A stretch of DNA of 64,000 bases from Mycolicibacterium sp. 018/SC-01/001 (lineage in GTDB: Bacteria > Actinomycetota > Actinomycetes > Mycobacteriales > Mycobacteriaceae), in contig NZ_VKAA01000014.1 in assembly GCF_007096635.1 (NCBI RefSeq), forward strand, positions 1-64,000, in the 5' to 3' direction. Numbering within the stretch: position 1 is the stretch's first letter; every line of letters begins with the position of its first letter. Position numbers and translations under genes: made by a program. This document shows positions 55,586-64,000 of this stretch, in pieces. The notes beneath the pieces were generated by a model, which saw only the letters and a list, made by a program, of their open reading frames with translations, did no database searches and was not told where the DNA came from.

Positions 55586-56044
55586 ATGAACATCGCCCAG
55601 TGGGTCGAGCAGAACGTCGGTATCCGCCTGCTGATGCTGCACGACGCCCTCTATCAACGCACGAACGGCCGTGTCGGCCATCGCATCCCGCTGCCCGGAG
55701 TGCCTCCGAGCCTGTTGCTGCACACCGTGGGCGCCAAAACCGGCACACCGCGCACCACCACGCTGTCGTACTTCCCCGACGGCGGCCACTACTACGTCGT
55801 CGCCTCCAAGGGCGGCGACCCTCGCGCGCCCGGCTGGTATCACAACCTCAAGGCGAACCCGAACGTCGAGATCAACCTCGGGCCACGGCGATTGGCGGTG
55901 ACCGCGACGCCGGTGCCGGCCGACGATCCCGACTATCCGCGCCTGTGGGAGTTGGTCAATCGCGACAACAGCAACCGCTACAACGGCTACCAGCGGCGCA
56001 CCAGCCGCAAGATCCCCCTGGTTCGGCTCACACCAAAGGCTTAG
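55586..56044 (+). CDS. Ddn-like deazaflavin-dependent (F420H2) reductase (Rv1261c-like)
   Basis: A 152-residue protein of the deazaflavin-dependent nitroreductase family. LLHTVGAKTGTPRTTTLSYF and GGDPRAPGWYHNLKANP are the typical F420-binding segments. Members use F420H2 to reduce quinones or, in Ddn, activate nitroimidazole drugs. Ends overlapping the convergent LLM gene. Probably acts at the membrane on menaquinone. Confidence 0.9.
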   Translation: MNIAQWVEQNVGIRLLMLHDALYQRTNGRVGHRIPLPGVPPSLLLHTVGAKTGTPRTTTLSYFPDGGHYYVVASKGGDPRAPGWYHNLKANPNVEINLGPRRLAVTATPVPADDPDYPRLWELVNRDNSNRYNGYQRRTSRKIPLVRLTPKA

Positions 56045-57090
56045 AACAGCTCCTTGGCGAGCAGCTCCAGCGTGGCCTCCCGGGCGGGCGACGTGGCCGG
56101 GTCCACACCGCGGTGTGCGGAGGCGACCGGGTGCACCATCACCTCGTCGACGTCGAACGCTGCCGCGAGTTGGCGCACCTGCCCGGCTGCCTCCGACGGG
56201 CTGCCCACGACCGCTTGCCGGAGCCCGTGGTCGATGACGGTCTGGGCGCGAGGGCCCAGGTCCACCGCCTCGGCGTCCTCCACCAGATCGACGGCCGCCA
56301 GCGGGGCGCCCGTACGGAGCCGCGCCATCATCTGCAGGTTCGGCAGCAGCAGTCGCATCGCCTCGTCGTGCGTGTCGGCGACCACCGCGTTGACAGTCAG
56401 GAAGGTGACCGGCTCGGGGGTGAGCTCGCTGGGCCGGAACTCGTCGCGATAGGTCTGCAGGGCTTCTGCGGTGCCCTGTCCGGCGAAGTGGTGGGCGAAC
56501 ACGTAGGGCAAGCCCTTCGCCGCCGCCAGATGCGCCGAGTACATCGAGGACCCGAGAAGCCACAGCCGAGGCTCGGACGCGGCGGCCGGGGTCGCCTTCA
56601 GGATGTAGTTGTCGCGCATCAGATCGCGTGGCAGCGGCACCCGCACGCCCTTGCGGCTCATCAGCGCGCGGACATCATCGAGGTACTCGGGGAACGCCTC
56701 GATGTCGCGGTCGTCCCGGCCGGCCGCACCGCGCAATGCCATCGAGGTGACGGGATCGGACCCGGGCGCCCGGCCGATGCCGAGGTCGATCCGGCCCGGG
56801 TGGGCGGCTTCGAGGAGAGCGAACTGCTCGGCCACCGCCAGGGGTGCGTGGTTGGGCAGCATCACTCCGCCGGACCCCAGACGCAGGGCCGACGTGTGTG
56901 CGGCCAGGTGGGCCAGCAGGACGGGCGGGCTGGTTGCCGCCACCGACGGCATGTTGTGGTGCTCGGCGACCCAGTAGCGGGTGTAGCCGAGCCGGTCGGC
57001 GGTCTGGGCCAGCCGCGTCGTCGCTGCCAGCGCATCCGACGTGGTCTGGTCGGAACGGACGGGGACGAGATCGAGGACAGACAGGCGCAT
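56041..57090 (-). CDS. LLM-class flavin-dependent oxidoreductase, alkanal-monooxygenase-like
   Basis: A 349-residue luciferase-fold enzyme. MRLSVLDLVPVR, YWVAEHHNM and LGIGRAPGSDP are recognisable, as in the YhbW/luciferase-alpha-like group common next to other oxidoreductase genes. ATG 57090 lies 80 bases past the UdgB stop and 44 bases past a hairpin, so it probably has its own transcript. Cofactor and substrate unknown. Confidence 0.88.
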   Translation of the reverse strand: MRLSVLDLVPVRSDQTTSDALAATTRLAQTADRLGYTRYWVAEHHNMPSVAATSPPVLLAHLAAHTSALRLGSGGVMLPNHAPLAVAEQFALLEAAHPGRIDLGIGRAPGSDPVTSMALRGAAGRDDRDIEAFPEYLDDVRALMSRKGVRVPLPRDLMRDNYILKATPAAASEPRLWLLGSSMYSAHLAAAKGLPYVFAHHFAGQGTAEALQTYRDEFRPSELTPEPVTFLTVNAVVADTHDEAMRLLLPNLQMMARLRTGAPLAAVDLVEDAEAVDLGPRAQTVIDHGLRQAVVGSPSEAAGQVRQLAAAFDVDEVMVHPVASAHRGVDPATSPAREATLELLAKELF

Positions 57091-57132
57091 TGAACGTGTA
57101 ACGCACGTCGGCGCGACTCCGTTCCCGAACGT

Positions 57133-57185
57133 GCGATTTCGGCGTGCTTTTCGTCGGTCAGCGACGACGATCACGCCGAAATCGC
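57133..57185. terminator. Hairpin overlapping the 3' end of the UdgB gene
   Basis: A perfect 14-base stem (GCGATTTCGGCGTG, 57133-57146, with 57172-57185) encloses a 25-base loop that itself can form CGTCG-GTCAG-CGACG. The right arm includes the stop and last codons of udgB. It probably ends minus-strand transcripts, though a coding constraint is shared. Confidence 0.65.
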
Positions 57186-58001
57186 GCGAGCCCGCTCGAA
57201 AACATCGTCCATCATCGCCGGGGTCAGCCGGCCGGTGAACGTGTTCTGCTGGCTGGGGTGATAGCAGCCGAGTAGCACGACCGCGCCCTGCGGCGTGTCG
57301 ACCGCGGCAGTCACACCGTGGCCGAATCTGGGTGCCGGAGTGCCGACGGCGCCGCCCGCACGTGCGATCATCGCCAGCGCCGCCTGCCACGCGAATCCAC
57401 CCAGCGCCACGATCACCCGGACGTGCGGACCGATCAGCCGCCATTCGGCGTCCAGCCACGGCGCGCACGTGTTGCGCTCCTCGGGCGTGGGTTTGTTGGC
57501 CGGCGGCGCGCACCGCACCGCTGCAGCGACGCGAATGTCGTTGAGCACCAAGCCGTCCGCACTGTCGGTGGCGGTCGGTTGACTGGCCAGCCCGGTGCGG
57601 TGCATCGACGCGAACAGGAAGTCGCCCGAGCGATCCCCGGTGAAGACACGCCCCGTCCGGTTGGCACCGTTGGCTGCGGGCGCCAGCCCGACGACGAAGA
57701 TGGCCGGCTGCGGCGAACCGAATCCCGGCGCCGGCCTCCCCCAGTACGGCTGGTCGGCATAGGACTTCCGCTTGACCACGGCCACCTCTTCGCGCCACGT
57801 GACCAGCCGCGGGCACGCCCGGCACACCGACACCTCGGCGTCGACCCGGCCGACCGTCGTCGCCGCCCCGGCCAGCGCAACCACGTCGGCCGGCGACTCG
57901 GCCACCGGGGTCCGCGCCGTCGCCGGGTCGCCCGGCCAACCCGAACCCGCCCGCACGGGCGACTCGAACACCGCGCCCGTGCGGGGGTGGGGCAACCTCA
58001 C
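57171..58001 (-). CDS. udgB: Family-5 uracil-DNA glycosylase UdgB (Rv1259-like)
   Basis: A 276-residue repair enzyme that removes uracil and related lesions, including from double-stranded DNA and opposite some bases. Four cysteines ([19 protein letters not shown]) bind a 4Fe-4S cluster. [16 protein letters not shown] and the HPSQQNTF loop are the family motifs, lacking the polar catalytic residue of family 1. It starts at GTG 58001; no ATG is placed well. Related to Rv1259 by position and sequence memory. Confidence 0.92.
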   Translation of the reverse strand: MRLPHPRTGAVFESPVRAGSGWPGDPATARTPVAESPADVVALAGAATTVGRVDAEVSVCRACPRLVTWREEVAVVKRKSYADQPYWGRPAPGFGSPQPAIFVVGLAPAANGANRTGRVFTGDRSGDFLFASMHRTGLASQPTATDSADGLVLNDIRVAAAVRCAPPANKPTPEERNTCAPWLDAEWRLIGPHVRVIVALGGFAWQAALAMIARAGGAVGTPAPRFGHGVTAAVDTPQGAVVLLGCYHPSQQNTFTGRLTPAMMDDVFERARAISA

Positions 58002-58128
58002 TGGTCGACCTGTTCGTTACCCAAAAGCACAGTTCATCGTTATCACGAAACACCGTGTACCTCGCCCGCGCATCGGCAGCCACGGCTCACCATTGGATCG
58101 CCTGGAGCGCGAGTGAGGTGGAGAGAAC

Positions 58129-58809
58129 ATGCGACGAGCGAAAGCAGCCGTCATCGGTGTCTGCATCCTGGTGACGGGGTGTGGTGCGACTGTCAGCAAC
58201 GCCGAATCACCGATGCCGACCAGGACGATGATCCCGCGCCCACTCACGGAGCGGGAACTCCCCAAACTCCTGCTGACGCCGGAGCAGGTCGCCCAGGCGA
58301 TGGCCTCACCGCCGATGACCGTCACCGAAGCGCAGTCGGCGATGTCGGACAACAGCGGCATCATGGCGCCGCCCGAATGCCTCGCCCTCGACGGCGCCGC
58401 CGAAGCGGCCGTCTACTCAGCCAGCGGATTCACCGCCGAGCGCGACCAGAGCCTCAACGACGGCGACGCGTTCAAGCACTACTCCAAGCAGGCCGTGGTG
58501 CTGTTCCCGTACCTCGAAAAGGCCACCCAGTTCTTCGACGCCTCGGTCCAGCAGTGGTCGGCCTGCCACCAGTACACGCACACCCAGAGCGGAACCCAGT
58601 GGACCGTCGGCGAGATCCGCGCCGCCGACCACGTCCTGAGCACGGTGTCGACCCTGAACGAAGCCGCGGCGCCGGGGTGGGGCTGCGGCCGGGCACTAGC
58701 CCAGGCCAACAACGTGATCGTCGACGTCAACACCTGCAGCGCCGATCCGGCCGACACCGCCGTCAAGATCGCGCAGCAGATCGCCGCCAACGTCGCGGCG
58801 ACGTGGTGA
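58129..58809 (+). CDS. PknH-type sensor-domain lipoprotein
   Basis: A 226-residue lipoprotein (lipobox LVTGC, Cys18) whose mature part resembles the extracellular sensor of the kinase PknH: LLTPEQVAQAM near the start, later paired cysteines (PPECLALDG, WSACHQY, GWGCGRA, VNTCSAD) suggesting two disulfides. There is no kinase domain. Free-standing copies like this (for example the Lpp family) are common in mycobacteria and may bind the same ligand. RBS GGTGGAGAG before ATG 58129. It precedes the tap gene by 28 bases. Confidence 0.85.
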   Translation: MRRAKAAVIGVCILVTGCGATVSNAESPMPTRTMIPRPLTERELPKLLLTPEQVAQAMASPPMTVTEAQSAMSDNSGIMAPPECLALDGAAEAAVYSASGFTAERDQSLNDGDAFKHYSKQAVVLFPYLEKATQFFDASVQQWSACHQYTHTQSGTQWTVGEIRAADHVLSTVSTLNEAAAPGWGCGRALAQANNVIVDVNTCSADPADTAVKIAQQIAANVAATW

Positions 58810-58825
58810 CCGCCGGCGCGCTTGC

Positions 58826-58831
58826 TACCGT
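58826..58831 (+). promoter_or_regulatory. Leaderless -10 box for the Tap-like efflux gene
   Basis: TACCGT fits TANNNT and ends six bases before GTG 58838. Confidence 0.5.
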
Positions 58832-58837
58832 GCGGCG

Positions 58838-60073
58838 GTGAGTCGGCGCGGCCCCCTGCTACTGATCTTGTGCGCCGCGTTGATGGCGGGCGCGGGCAAC
58901 GGCATCTCGATGGTCGCCTTCCCGTGGTTGGTGCTGCAGCGCACGGGATCGGCGCTGGACGCGTCGGTGGTCGCGATGGCGGGCACGCTGCCGCTGCTGG
59001 CCGCGACGTTGATCGCCGGCGCGGCCGTCGACTTCCTGGGCCGCAGGCGCGTGTCGATGATCTCCGACGCGCTGTCGGCGCTGTCCGTCGCGGCCGTCCC
59101 GGTGCTGGCGCTGCTCTTCGGTGCCGACGCCGTCAACGTCGCCGTGCTCGCCGGATTGGCTGCGCTCGGAGCGCTTTTCGATCCGGCGGGGATGACGGCG
59201 CGCGAGACCATGCTGCCCGAGGCGGCCCAGCGTGCGGGATGGAATCTGGACCAGGCCAACTCGACGTACGAAGCCGTCTTCAACCTCGCCTACATCGTCG
59301 GTCCGGGCATCGGCGGCCTGCTGATCGCCACGCTCGGCGGTGTCACCACCATGTGGGTGACCGCAGGGTGCTTCGTGGTGTCCATCGCGGCGATCGCCGT
59401 CCTGCGGCTGGAGGGCGCCGGAACACCGGATCCGTCGGCGCGCGACGGTGGCGTGTGGGCCGGCATCGTCGAGGGTCTGCGCTTCGTGTGGCGCAACCGG
59501 GTGCTGCGCACGCTGGCGTTCGTCGACCTCACAGCGACCGGGCTCTACATGCCGATGGAGAGCGTGCTGTTCCCCAAGTACTTCACCGATCGCAACGAGC
59601 CCGCCCAACTGGGGTGGGTGCTGATGGCGCTGAGCATCGGCGGACTCATCGGTGCCCTGGGGTACGCGGTGCTGTCCCGGTTCGCACGCCGCCGCACCGT
59701 GATGATGACCGCGGTGCTGACCCTCGGCGTGGCCATGACGATCATCGCGTTCCTGCCGCCACTGCCGCTGATCCTCGTGCTGTGCGCGATCGTGGGTCTC
59801 GTCTACGGGCCCATCGCGCCGATATACAACTACGTCATGCAGACCCAGGCACCGCCCCATCTGCGGGGCCGCGTGGTGGGCGTGATGGGATCGCTGGCCT
59901 ACGCCGCCGGCCCGCTGGGTCTCGTCGTCGCCGGGCCGCTGGCCGACACGTCCGGCCTGCACGCAACCTTCCTGGCGTTGTCGGTGCCGATGCTCGTGCT
60001 CGGCGTGGCCACGGTGTTCCTGAAGCCATTACGGGAGCTCGATCGCGGTTCGCACGCCGGACAAAGCTCGTAG
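58838..60073 (+). CDS. tap: MFS multidrug efflux pump, Tap-like (Rv1258c-like)
   Basis: A 411-residue transporter with about 12 helices in two halves (GNGISMVAFPWLVL opens helix 1; the conserved DFLGRRRVSM loop follows helix 2). Length and position next to UdgB and the FAD oxidase match M. tuberculosis Tap, which pumps tetracycline, aminoglycosides and other drugs using the proton gradient. The gene starts at GTG, six bases after a -10, so it would be leaderless. A WhiB7 site upstream was not identified with confidence. Confidence 0.88.
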   Translation: MSRRGPLLLILCAALMAGAGNGISMVAFPWLVLQRTGSALDASVVAMAGTLPLLAATLIAGAAVDFLGRRRVSMISDALSALSVAAVPVLALLFGADAVNVAVLAGLAALGALFDPAGMTARETMLPEAAQRAGWNLDQANSTYEAVFNLAYIVGPGIGGLLIATLGGVTTMWVTAGCFVVSIAAIAVLRLEGAGTPDPSARDGGVWAGIVEGLRFVWRNRVLRTLAFVDLTATGLYMPMESVLFPKYFTDRNEPAQLGWVLMALSIGGLIGALGYAVLSRFARRRTVMMTAVLTLGVAMTIIAFLPPLPLILVLCAIVGLVYGPIAPIYNYVMQTQAPPHLRGRVVGVMGSLAYAAGPLGLVVAGPLADTSGLHATFLALSVPMLVLGVATVFLKPLRELDRGSHAGQSS

Positions 60074-60076
60074 CAT
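60071..60076 (+). promoter_or_regulatory. Leaderless -10 box overlapping the tap stop codon
   Basis: TAGCAT fits TANNNT, shares its TAG with the stop of the tap gene and ends seven bases before GTG 60084. Confidence 0.45.
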
Positions 60077-60083
60077 CGATCAC

Positions 60084-61451
<1,368 letters not shown>

Positions 61452-61459
61452 CCGTCAAT

Positions 61460-61479
61460 TACATAACCACAGCTATGTA
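61460..61479. promoter_or_regulatory. Candidate MarR operator, copy 1
   Basis: TACATAACCACAGCTATGTA contains the inverted repeat TACATA-N8-TATGTA. A second, similar site lies 73 bases downstream before the MarR gene; 15 of 20 bases agree. Confidence 0.5.
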
Positions 61480-61532
61480 GAGCTCCCTGTGAGCGAAGTC
61501 AAAGCATCTTTTTGCGGGCCATAGCTCGCAAC

Positions 61533-61552
61533 TACATAACTGCAGTGATATA
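61533..61552. promoter_or_regulatory. Candidate MarR operator, copy 2
   Basis: TACATAACTGCAGTGATATA repeats the first operator at 15 of 20 positions, with the left half TACATAAC intact. It ends eight bases before GTG 61561 and overlaps the AT-rich stretch that must contain the promoter. A bound repressor here would block transcription of the MarR-mmpS-mmpL operon. Confidence 0.5.
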
Positions 61553-61560
61553 TATACGCA

Positions 61561-62052
61561 GTGCCCGACCGCGCCGCTCCCGCCGTCGTCGACGACATCG
61601 GTCTTCTCGTCGACCATGCTGCCGACCTGCTGATCCGCCACCTCAGCGACCGCGCCGACATGACCGCGTCCGCCGGATTCGTCATGAACCGGCTGCACCG
61701 GGAAGGTCCGATGCGACTGACCACGCTCGCCGCCAAGGAAGGCGTCAGCCAACCGTCGATGACGCAACTGGTGCAGCGGTTGAAACGACGGGGGCTCGTG
61801 GCCAAGGTGGCCGACCCGGGCGACGGCCGCGCCGCGCTGATCGGCGTCACCGACGAGGGTGTCGCGCTGATCGATCAGCGCGCTGCCGGACGGCGTGACC
61901 GGCTGGGCCAGCTGCTCGACACGCTCGGGCACCAGGACCGCGATGCGCTCGCTCTGGCCGCCCGGGTCGCGCTGCCGATCCTGCAATCGCTGGCGGCCAC
62001 CGCCGACAGCATCTGCCCGGGAACCCTTCCCGACGAACGGGGACAGGCATGA
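61561..62052 (+). CDS. MarR-family transcriptional regulator
   Basis: A 163-residue winged-helix regulator. The DNA-reading helix is in KEGVSQPSMTQLVQRLKRRG, followed by a wing with the typical DPGDGRA turn. It lies in the same transcript as mmpS and mmpL (ATGA overlap), so it probably represses its own operon in response to a drug or lipid. The sequence is not close to Rv0678, the known MmpS5-MmpL5 regulator, as far as I can recall. GTG 61561 is the start; AT-rich promoter sequence abuts it. Confidence 0.9.
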   Translation: MPDRAAPAVVDDIGLLVDHAADLLIRHLSDRADMTASAGFVMNRLHREGPMRLTTLAAKEGVSQPSMTQLVQRLKRRGLVAKVADPGDGRAALIGVTDEGVALIDQRAAGRRDRLGQLLDTLGHQDRDALALAARVALPILQSLAATADSICPGTLPDERGQA

Positions 62053-62483
62053 GATTCGTGGCGCGCGGCCTGAAAAAGGTCTGGATTCCGCTCGTGCTGA
62101 TCGTGGTGCTGGCCATCTCCGGACTGGTCGTGTCGCGGCTGCATCGTCAGTTCGCCTCCCAGAACCTCAACGCCAACGCCGGGGCGGGCATCGAAATCGT
62201 GCAGTTCAACCCGAAAGTGATGGTCTATGACGTGTGGGGTGACCCGGGTACCACGGCCGAGATCAGCTACTTCGATCCCGACGCCAACGTGCACACGCTG
62301 ACGGCGCCCCTGCCGTGGACCGTCACGCTGTCGACGACGCTGCCCACGGTCAGCGCGAACCTGATGGCCAGGGCCGACGGCGGCTCGGTCGGGTGCCGGG
62401 TCACCGTCAACGGCGCCGTCCGTGACGAGCGGCAGGCCGACGGTGTCGACGCCCAGACCTACTGCCTGGTGAAGTCCGCATGA
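62049..62483 (+). CDS. MmpS-family membrane protein
   Basis: A 144-residue accessory protein of an MmpL transporter. A single membrane helix (about 13-32) is followed by an extracytosolic beta-rich domain with two late cysteines (GCRVTVNG, YCLV) that probably form a disulfide. MmpS proteins help assemble or extend MmpL export of lipids or siderophores. Overlaps the MarR gene upstream and mmpL downstream by four bases each. Confidence 0.92.
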   Translation: MRFVARGLKKVWIPLVLIVVLAISGLVVSRLHRQFASQNLNANAGAGIEIVQFNPKVMVYDVWGDPGTTAEISYFDPDANVHTLTAPLPWTVTLSTTLPTVSANLMARADGGSVGCRVTVNGAVRDERQADGVDAQTYCLVKSA

Positions 62484-64000
62484 GCACACACACCAAGCGG
62501 TTCGCGCACCGCCCGGAGAAGCACGCCAAGGGGCACCCTGTCGCGCATGTCCTGCGCATCATGTCCGTGCCGATCATCCTGGCGTGGGTCGCGATCGCCG
62601 TCCTGGTCAACGTCATCGCTCCCCAGTTGGAGGTCGTGGGCGAAGAGCACTCCGCGCCGATGACGCCGAACGACGCGCCGTCGGTGCAGGCCATGAAGGA
62701 GATGGGGGCGAACTTCAAGGAGTTCGACTCCAACAGCACGATCATGGTGGTGGTCGAGGGCCAGCAACCGCTCGGTCCCGACGCCCACCAGTACTACGAC
62801 GCGATCATCGCCAAGCTGCGCAACGACCCCGAGCACATCCAGCACATCCAGGACTTCTGGGGGGACACACTGACCGCGGCCGGGGCACAGAGCTCCGACG
62901 GCAAAGCGGCCTACGTGATGCTCAATCTGGCGGGCGAGCAGGGGCAGACCCTGTCCAACACCGGTGTCGAGCACGTACGCGAGGCCATCGCGGACACCCC
63001 CGCACCGCCGGGTGTGCAGGCGTACGTCGCCGGGCCTGCCGCGCTGACCGACGACATGCACGTCATCGGCAACGCGAGTCTCGGCCAGATCACGCTCTAC
63101 ACCCTGCTCGCCATCTTCTTCATGCTGCTCGTGGTGTACCGCTCGCTCGTCACGACCCTGGTGCAGCTGTTTCTCACCGCGATCGGGCTGCTGACCGCGC
63201 GCGGCGTCGTCTCCGTGCTCGCCGACAACGGCGCTTTCGGGCTGACCACCTTCGCGGGCAACATCCTGACCATGCTCGCGATCGCCGCGGCCACCGACTA
63301 CGGCATCTTCCTGTTCGGCCGCTACCGCGAAGCACGCAGCGCGGGCGAAGACCGAGACACCGCGTACCACACCACGTTCCGCTCCGTCACGCCGGTCATC
63401 ATCGGCTCGGGCCTGACGATCGCCGGCGCCACCTACTGCCTGTCGTTCGCGCGACTGCCGTACTTCTCCACCATGGGCGAGCCGGTGGCGATCGGCATGG
63501 TCGTCGTGGTCGCCTCAGCGGTGACACTCGGCCCCGCCGTGCTCTTCCTCGGCAGCAAGATCGGTCTGTTCGAATCGAAACGCGATGCGCGCAGCCGATT
63601 CTGGCGTCGCGTCGGCACCGCGGTGGTGCGCTGGCCCGGACCCATCCTGGTCGCCAGCGCGTTCGTGGTGCTCATCGGCCTGGTAGCCATCCCCGGCTAC
63701 AAGCCCGCCTACAACGACCGCTACTACCTGCCGGACGACGCCAAGGTCAACATCGGGTACGCCGCCGCAGACCGCCATTTCAGCCAGGCCCGGATGAACC
63801 CGGACATCATCATGGTCGAAGCCGACCACGACATGCGCAACCCCGGTGACATGCTGGTGCTCAACGCGATCGGCCGCAATGTGATGCAGGCGAAGGGTAT
63901 CGCGATGGTGCAGAGCATCACCCGACCGCTCGGCATCCCGATCCAGCACAGCTCGATCCCGTTCCAGACCAGCGTGTCCGGCCAGGTGCAAAACCAGAAC
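62480..64000 (+). CDS. MmpL-family RND transporter, 5' part (runs off the window)
   Basis: Open to the window edge, 507 codons without a stop, so the C-terminal half is missing. ATG 62480 overlaps the mmpS stop. The first helix (about 29-49) is followed by a large extracellular loop and helices 2-6. The proton-relay Asp-Tyr pair lies in AIAAATDYGIFLFGRY, and a second extracellular domain begins near residue 405. The pump is driven by the proton gradient and exports lipids, siderophores or drugs. Substrate cannot be read from this half. The MarR-MmpS-MmpL set forms one operon with drug-response potential. Confidence 0.95.
   Translation, partial: MSTHTKRFAHRPEKHAKGHPVAHVLRIMSVPIILAWVAIAVLVNVIAPQLEVVGEEHSAPMTPNDAPSVQAMKEMGANFKEFDSNSTIMVVVEGQQPLGPDAHQYYDAIIAKLRNDPEHIQHIQDFWGDTLTAAGAQSSDGKAAYVMLNLAGEQGQTLSNTGVEHVREAIADTPAPPGVQAYVAGPAALTDDMHVIGNASLGQITLYTLLAIFFMLLVVYRSLVTTLVQLFLTAIGLLTARGVVSVLADNGAFGLTTFAGNILTMLAIAAATDYGIFLFGRYREARSAGEDRDTAYHTTFRSVTPVIIGSGLTIAGATYCLSFARLPYFSTMGEPVAIGMVVVVASAVTLGPAVLFLGSKIGLFESKRDARSRFWRRVGTAVVRWPGPILVASAFVVLIGLVAIPGYKPAYNDRYYLPDDAKVNIGYAAADRHFSQARMNPDIIMVEADHDMRNPGDMLVLNAIGRNVMQAKGIAMVQSITRPLGIPIQHSSIPFQTSVSGQVQNQN

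Noticed and set aside
61561-62052. MarR gene as the Rv0678 orthologue
   Set aside because: The sequence and operon position differ from what I recall of Rv0678, which is divergent from mmpS5; only the general arrangement is alike.

Overview
The window comes from a high-GC actinobacterium, almost certainly a mycobacterium (probably a rapid-growing Mycolicibacterium). The markers are paired FadE acyl-CoA dehydrogenases, LprB/LprC, MmpS/MmpL, a 13E12-type DUF222/HNH protein, a PknH-type sensor lipoprotein, F420-type oxidoreductases and many TANNNT -10 boxes placed 6-8 bases before a start codon, as in leaderless mycobacterial mRNAs. From memory, about 13-19 kb and 27-61 kb follow the order of M. 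tuberculosis Rv1257c-Rv1287 in inverted orientation, with insertions. No tRNA, rRNA, CRISPR array, transposase or integrase was seen.

1-2.8 kb: a minus-strand operon of GIY-YIG nuclease, D12-class adenine methyltransferase and DpnII-family endonuclease, joined by overlapping stop and start codons. This is the clearest defence locus. 2.8-13.1 kb: two small secreted proteins, a two-subunit acyl-CoA dehydrogenase, a K+ channel with cytosolic NAD-binding domains at both ends, a GntR/FadR-hydroxylase-LLM oxidoreductase operon with a palindromic operator, and a NarL-type two-component system followed by a DUF4097 protein.

13.2-19 kb: a sulfate-assimilation operon cysD-cysNC-cysQ-hydrolase-Rrf2 regulator-nitronate monooxygenase, preceded by a predicted 14-codon leader ORF and bounded by long palindromes. 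19-26.6 kb: a five-gene operon (OmpR regulator, kinase, GT39, GT2-GtrA fusion, GT39) that looks like a regulated envelope-glycosylation module inserted between cysD and opp.

26.6-41.8 kb: a small membrane protein, a 9-codon leader ORF coupled to oppBCDA, an alpha/beta hydrolase, a DszC-like/DszA-like monooxygenase pair, an SbcC/SbcD-like ATPase-nuclease pair, a SixA-like phosphatase and lprC/lprB. 41.9-50.7 kb: a heterodimeric ABC exporter, a ribbon-helix-helix-like protein with repeats over its start, an AIM24 protein, dtd and a copper locus (DUF305 lipoprotein, CopZ, P1B ATPase). 50.7-61.5 kb: the 13E12 HNH gene under a perfect SOS box, an Rv1264-type adenylyl cyclase, two uracil-DNA-glycosylase-superfamily enzymes, AraC/VOC genes, HIT and Ddn-like genes, a PknH-type lipoprotein, the Tap efflux pump and an FAD-linked oxidase. 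61.5-64 kb: MarR-mmpS-mmpL with a duplicated operator; mmpL runs off the window.

Synteny, locus names and family assignments are recalled and read by eye; no search was run.
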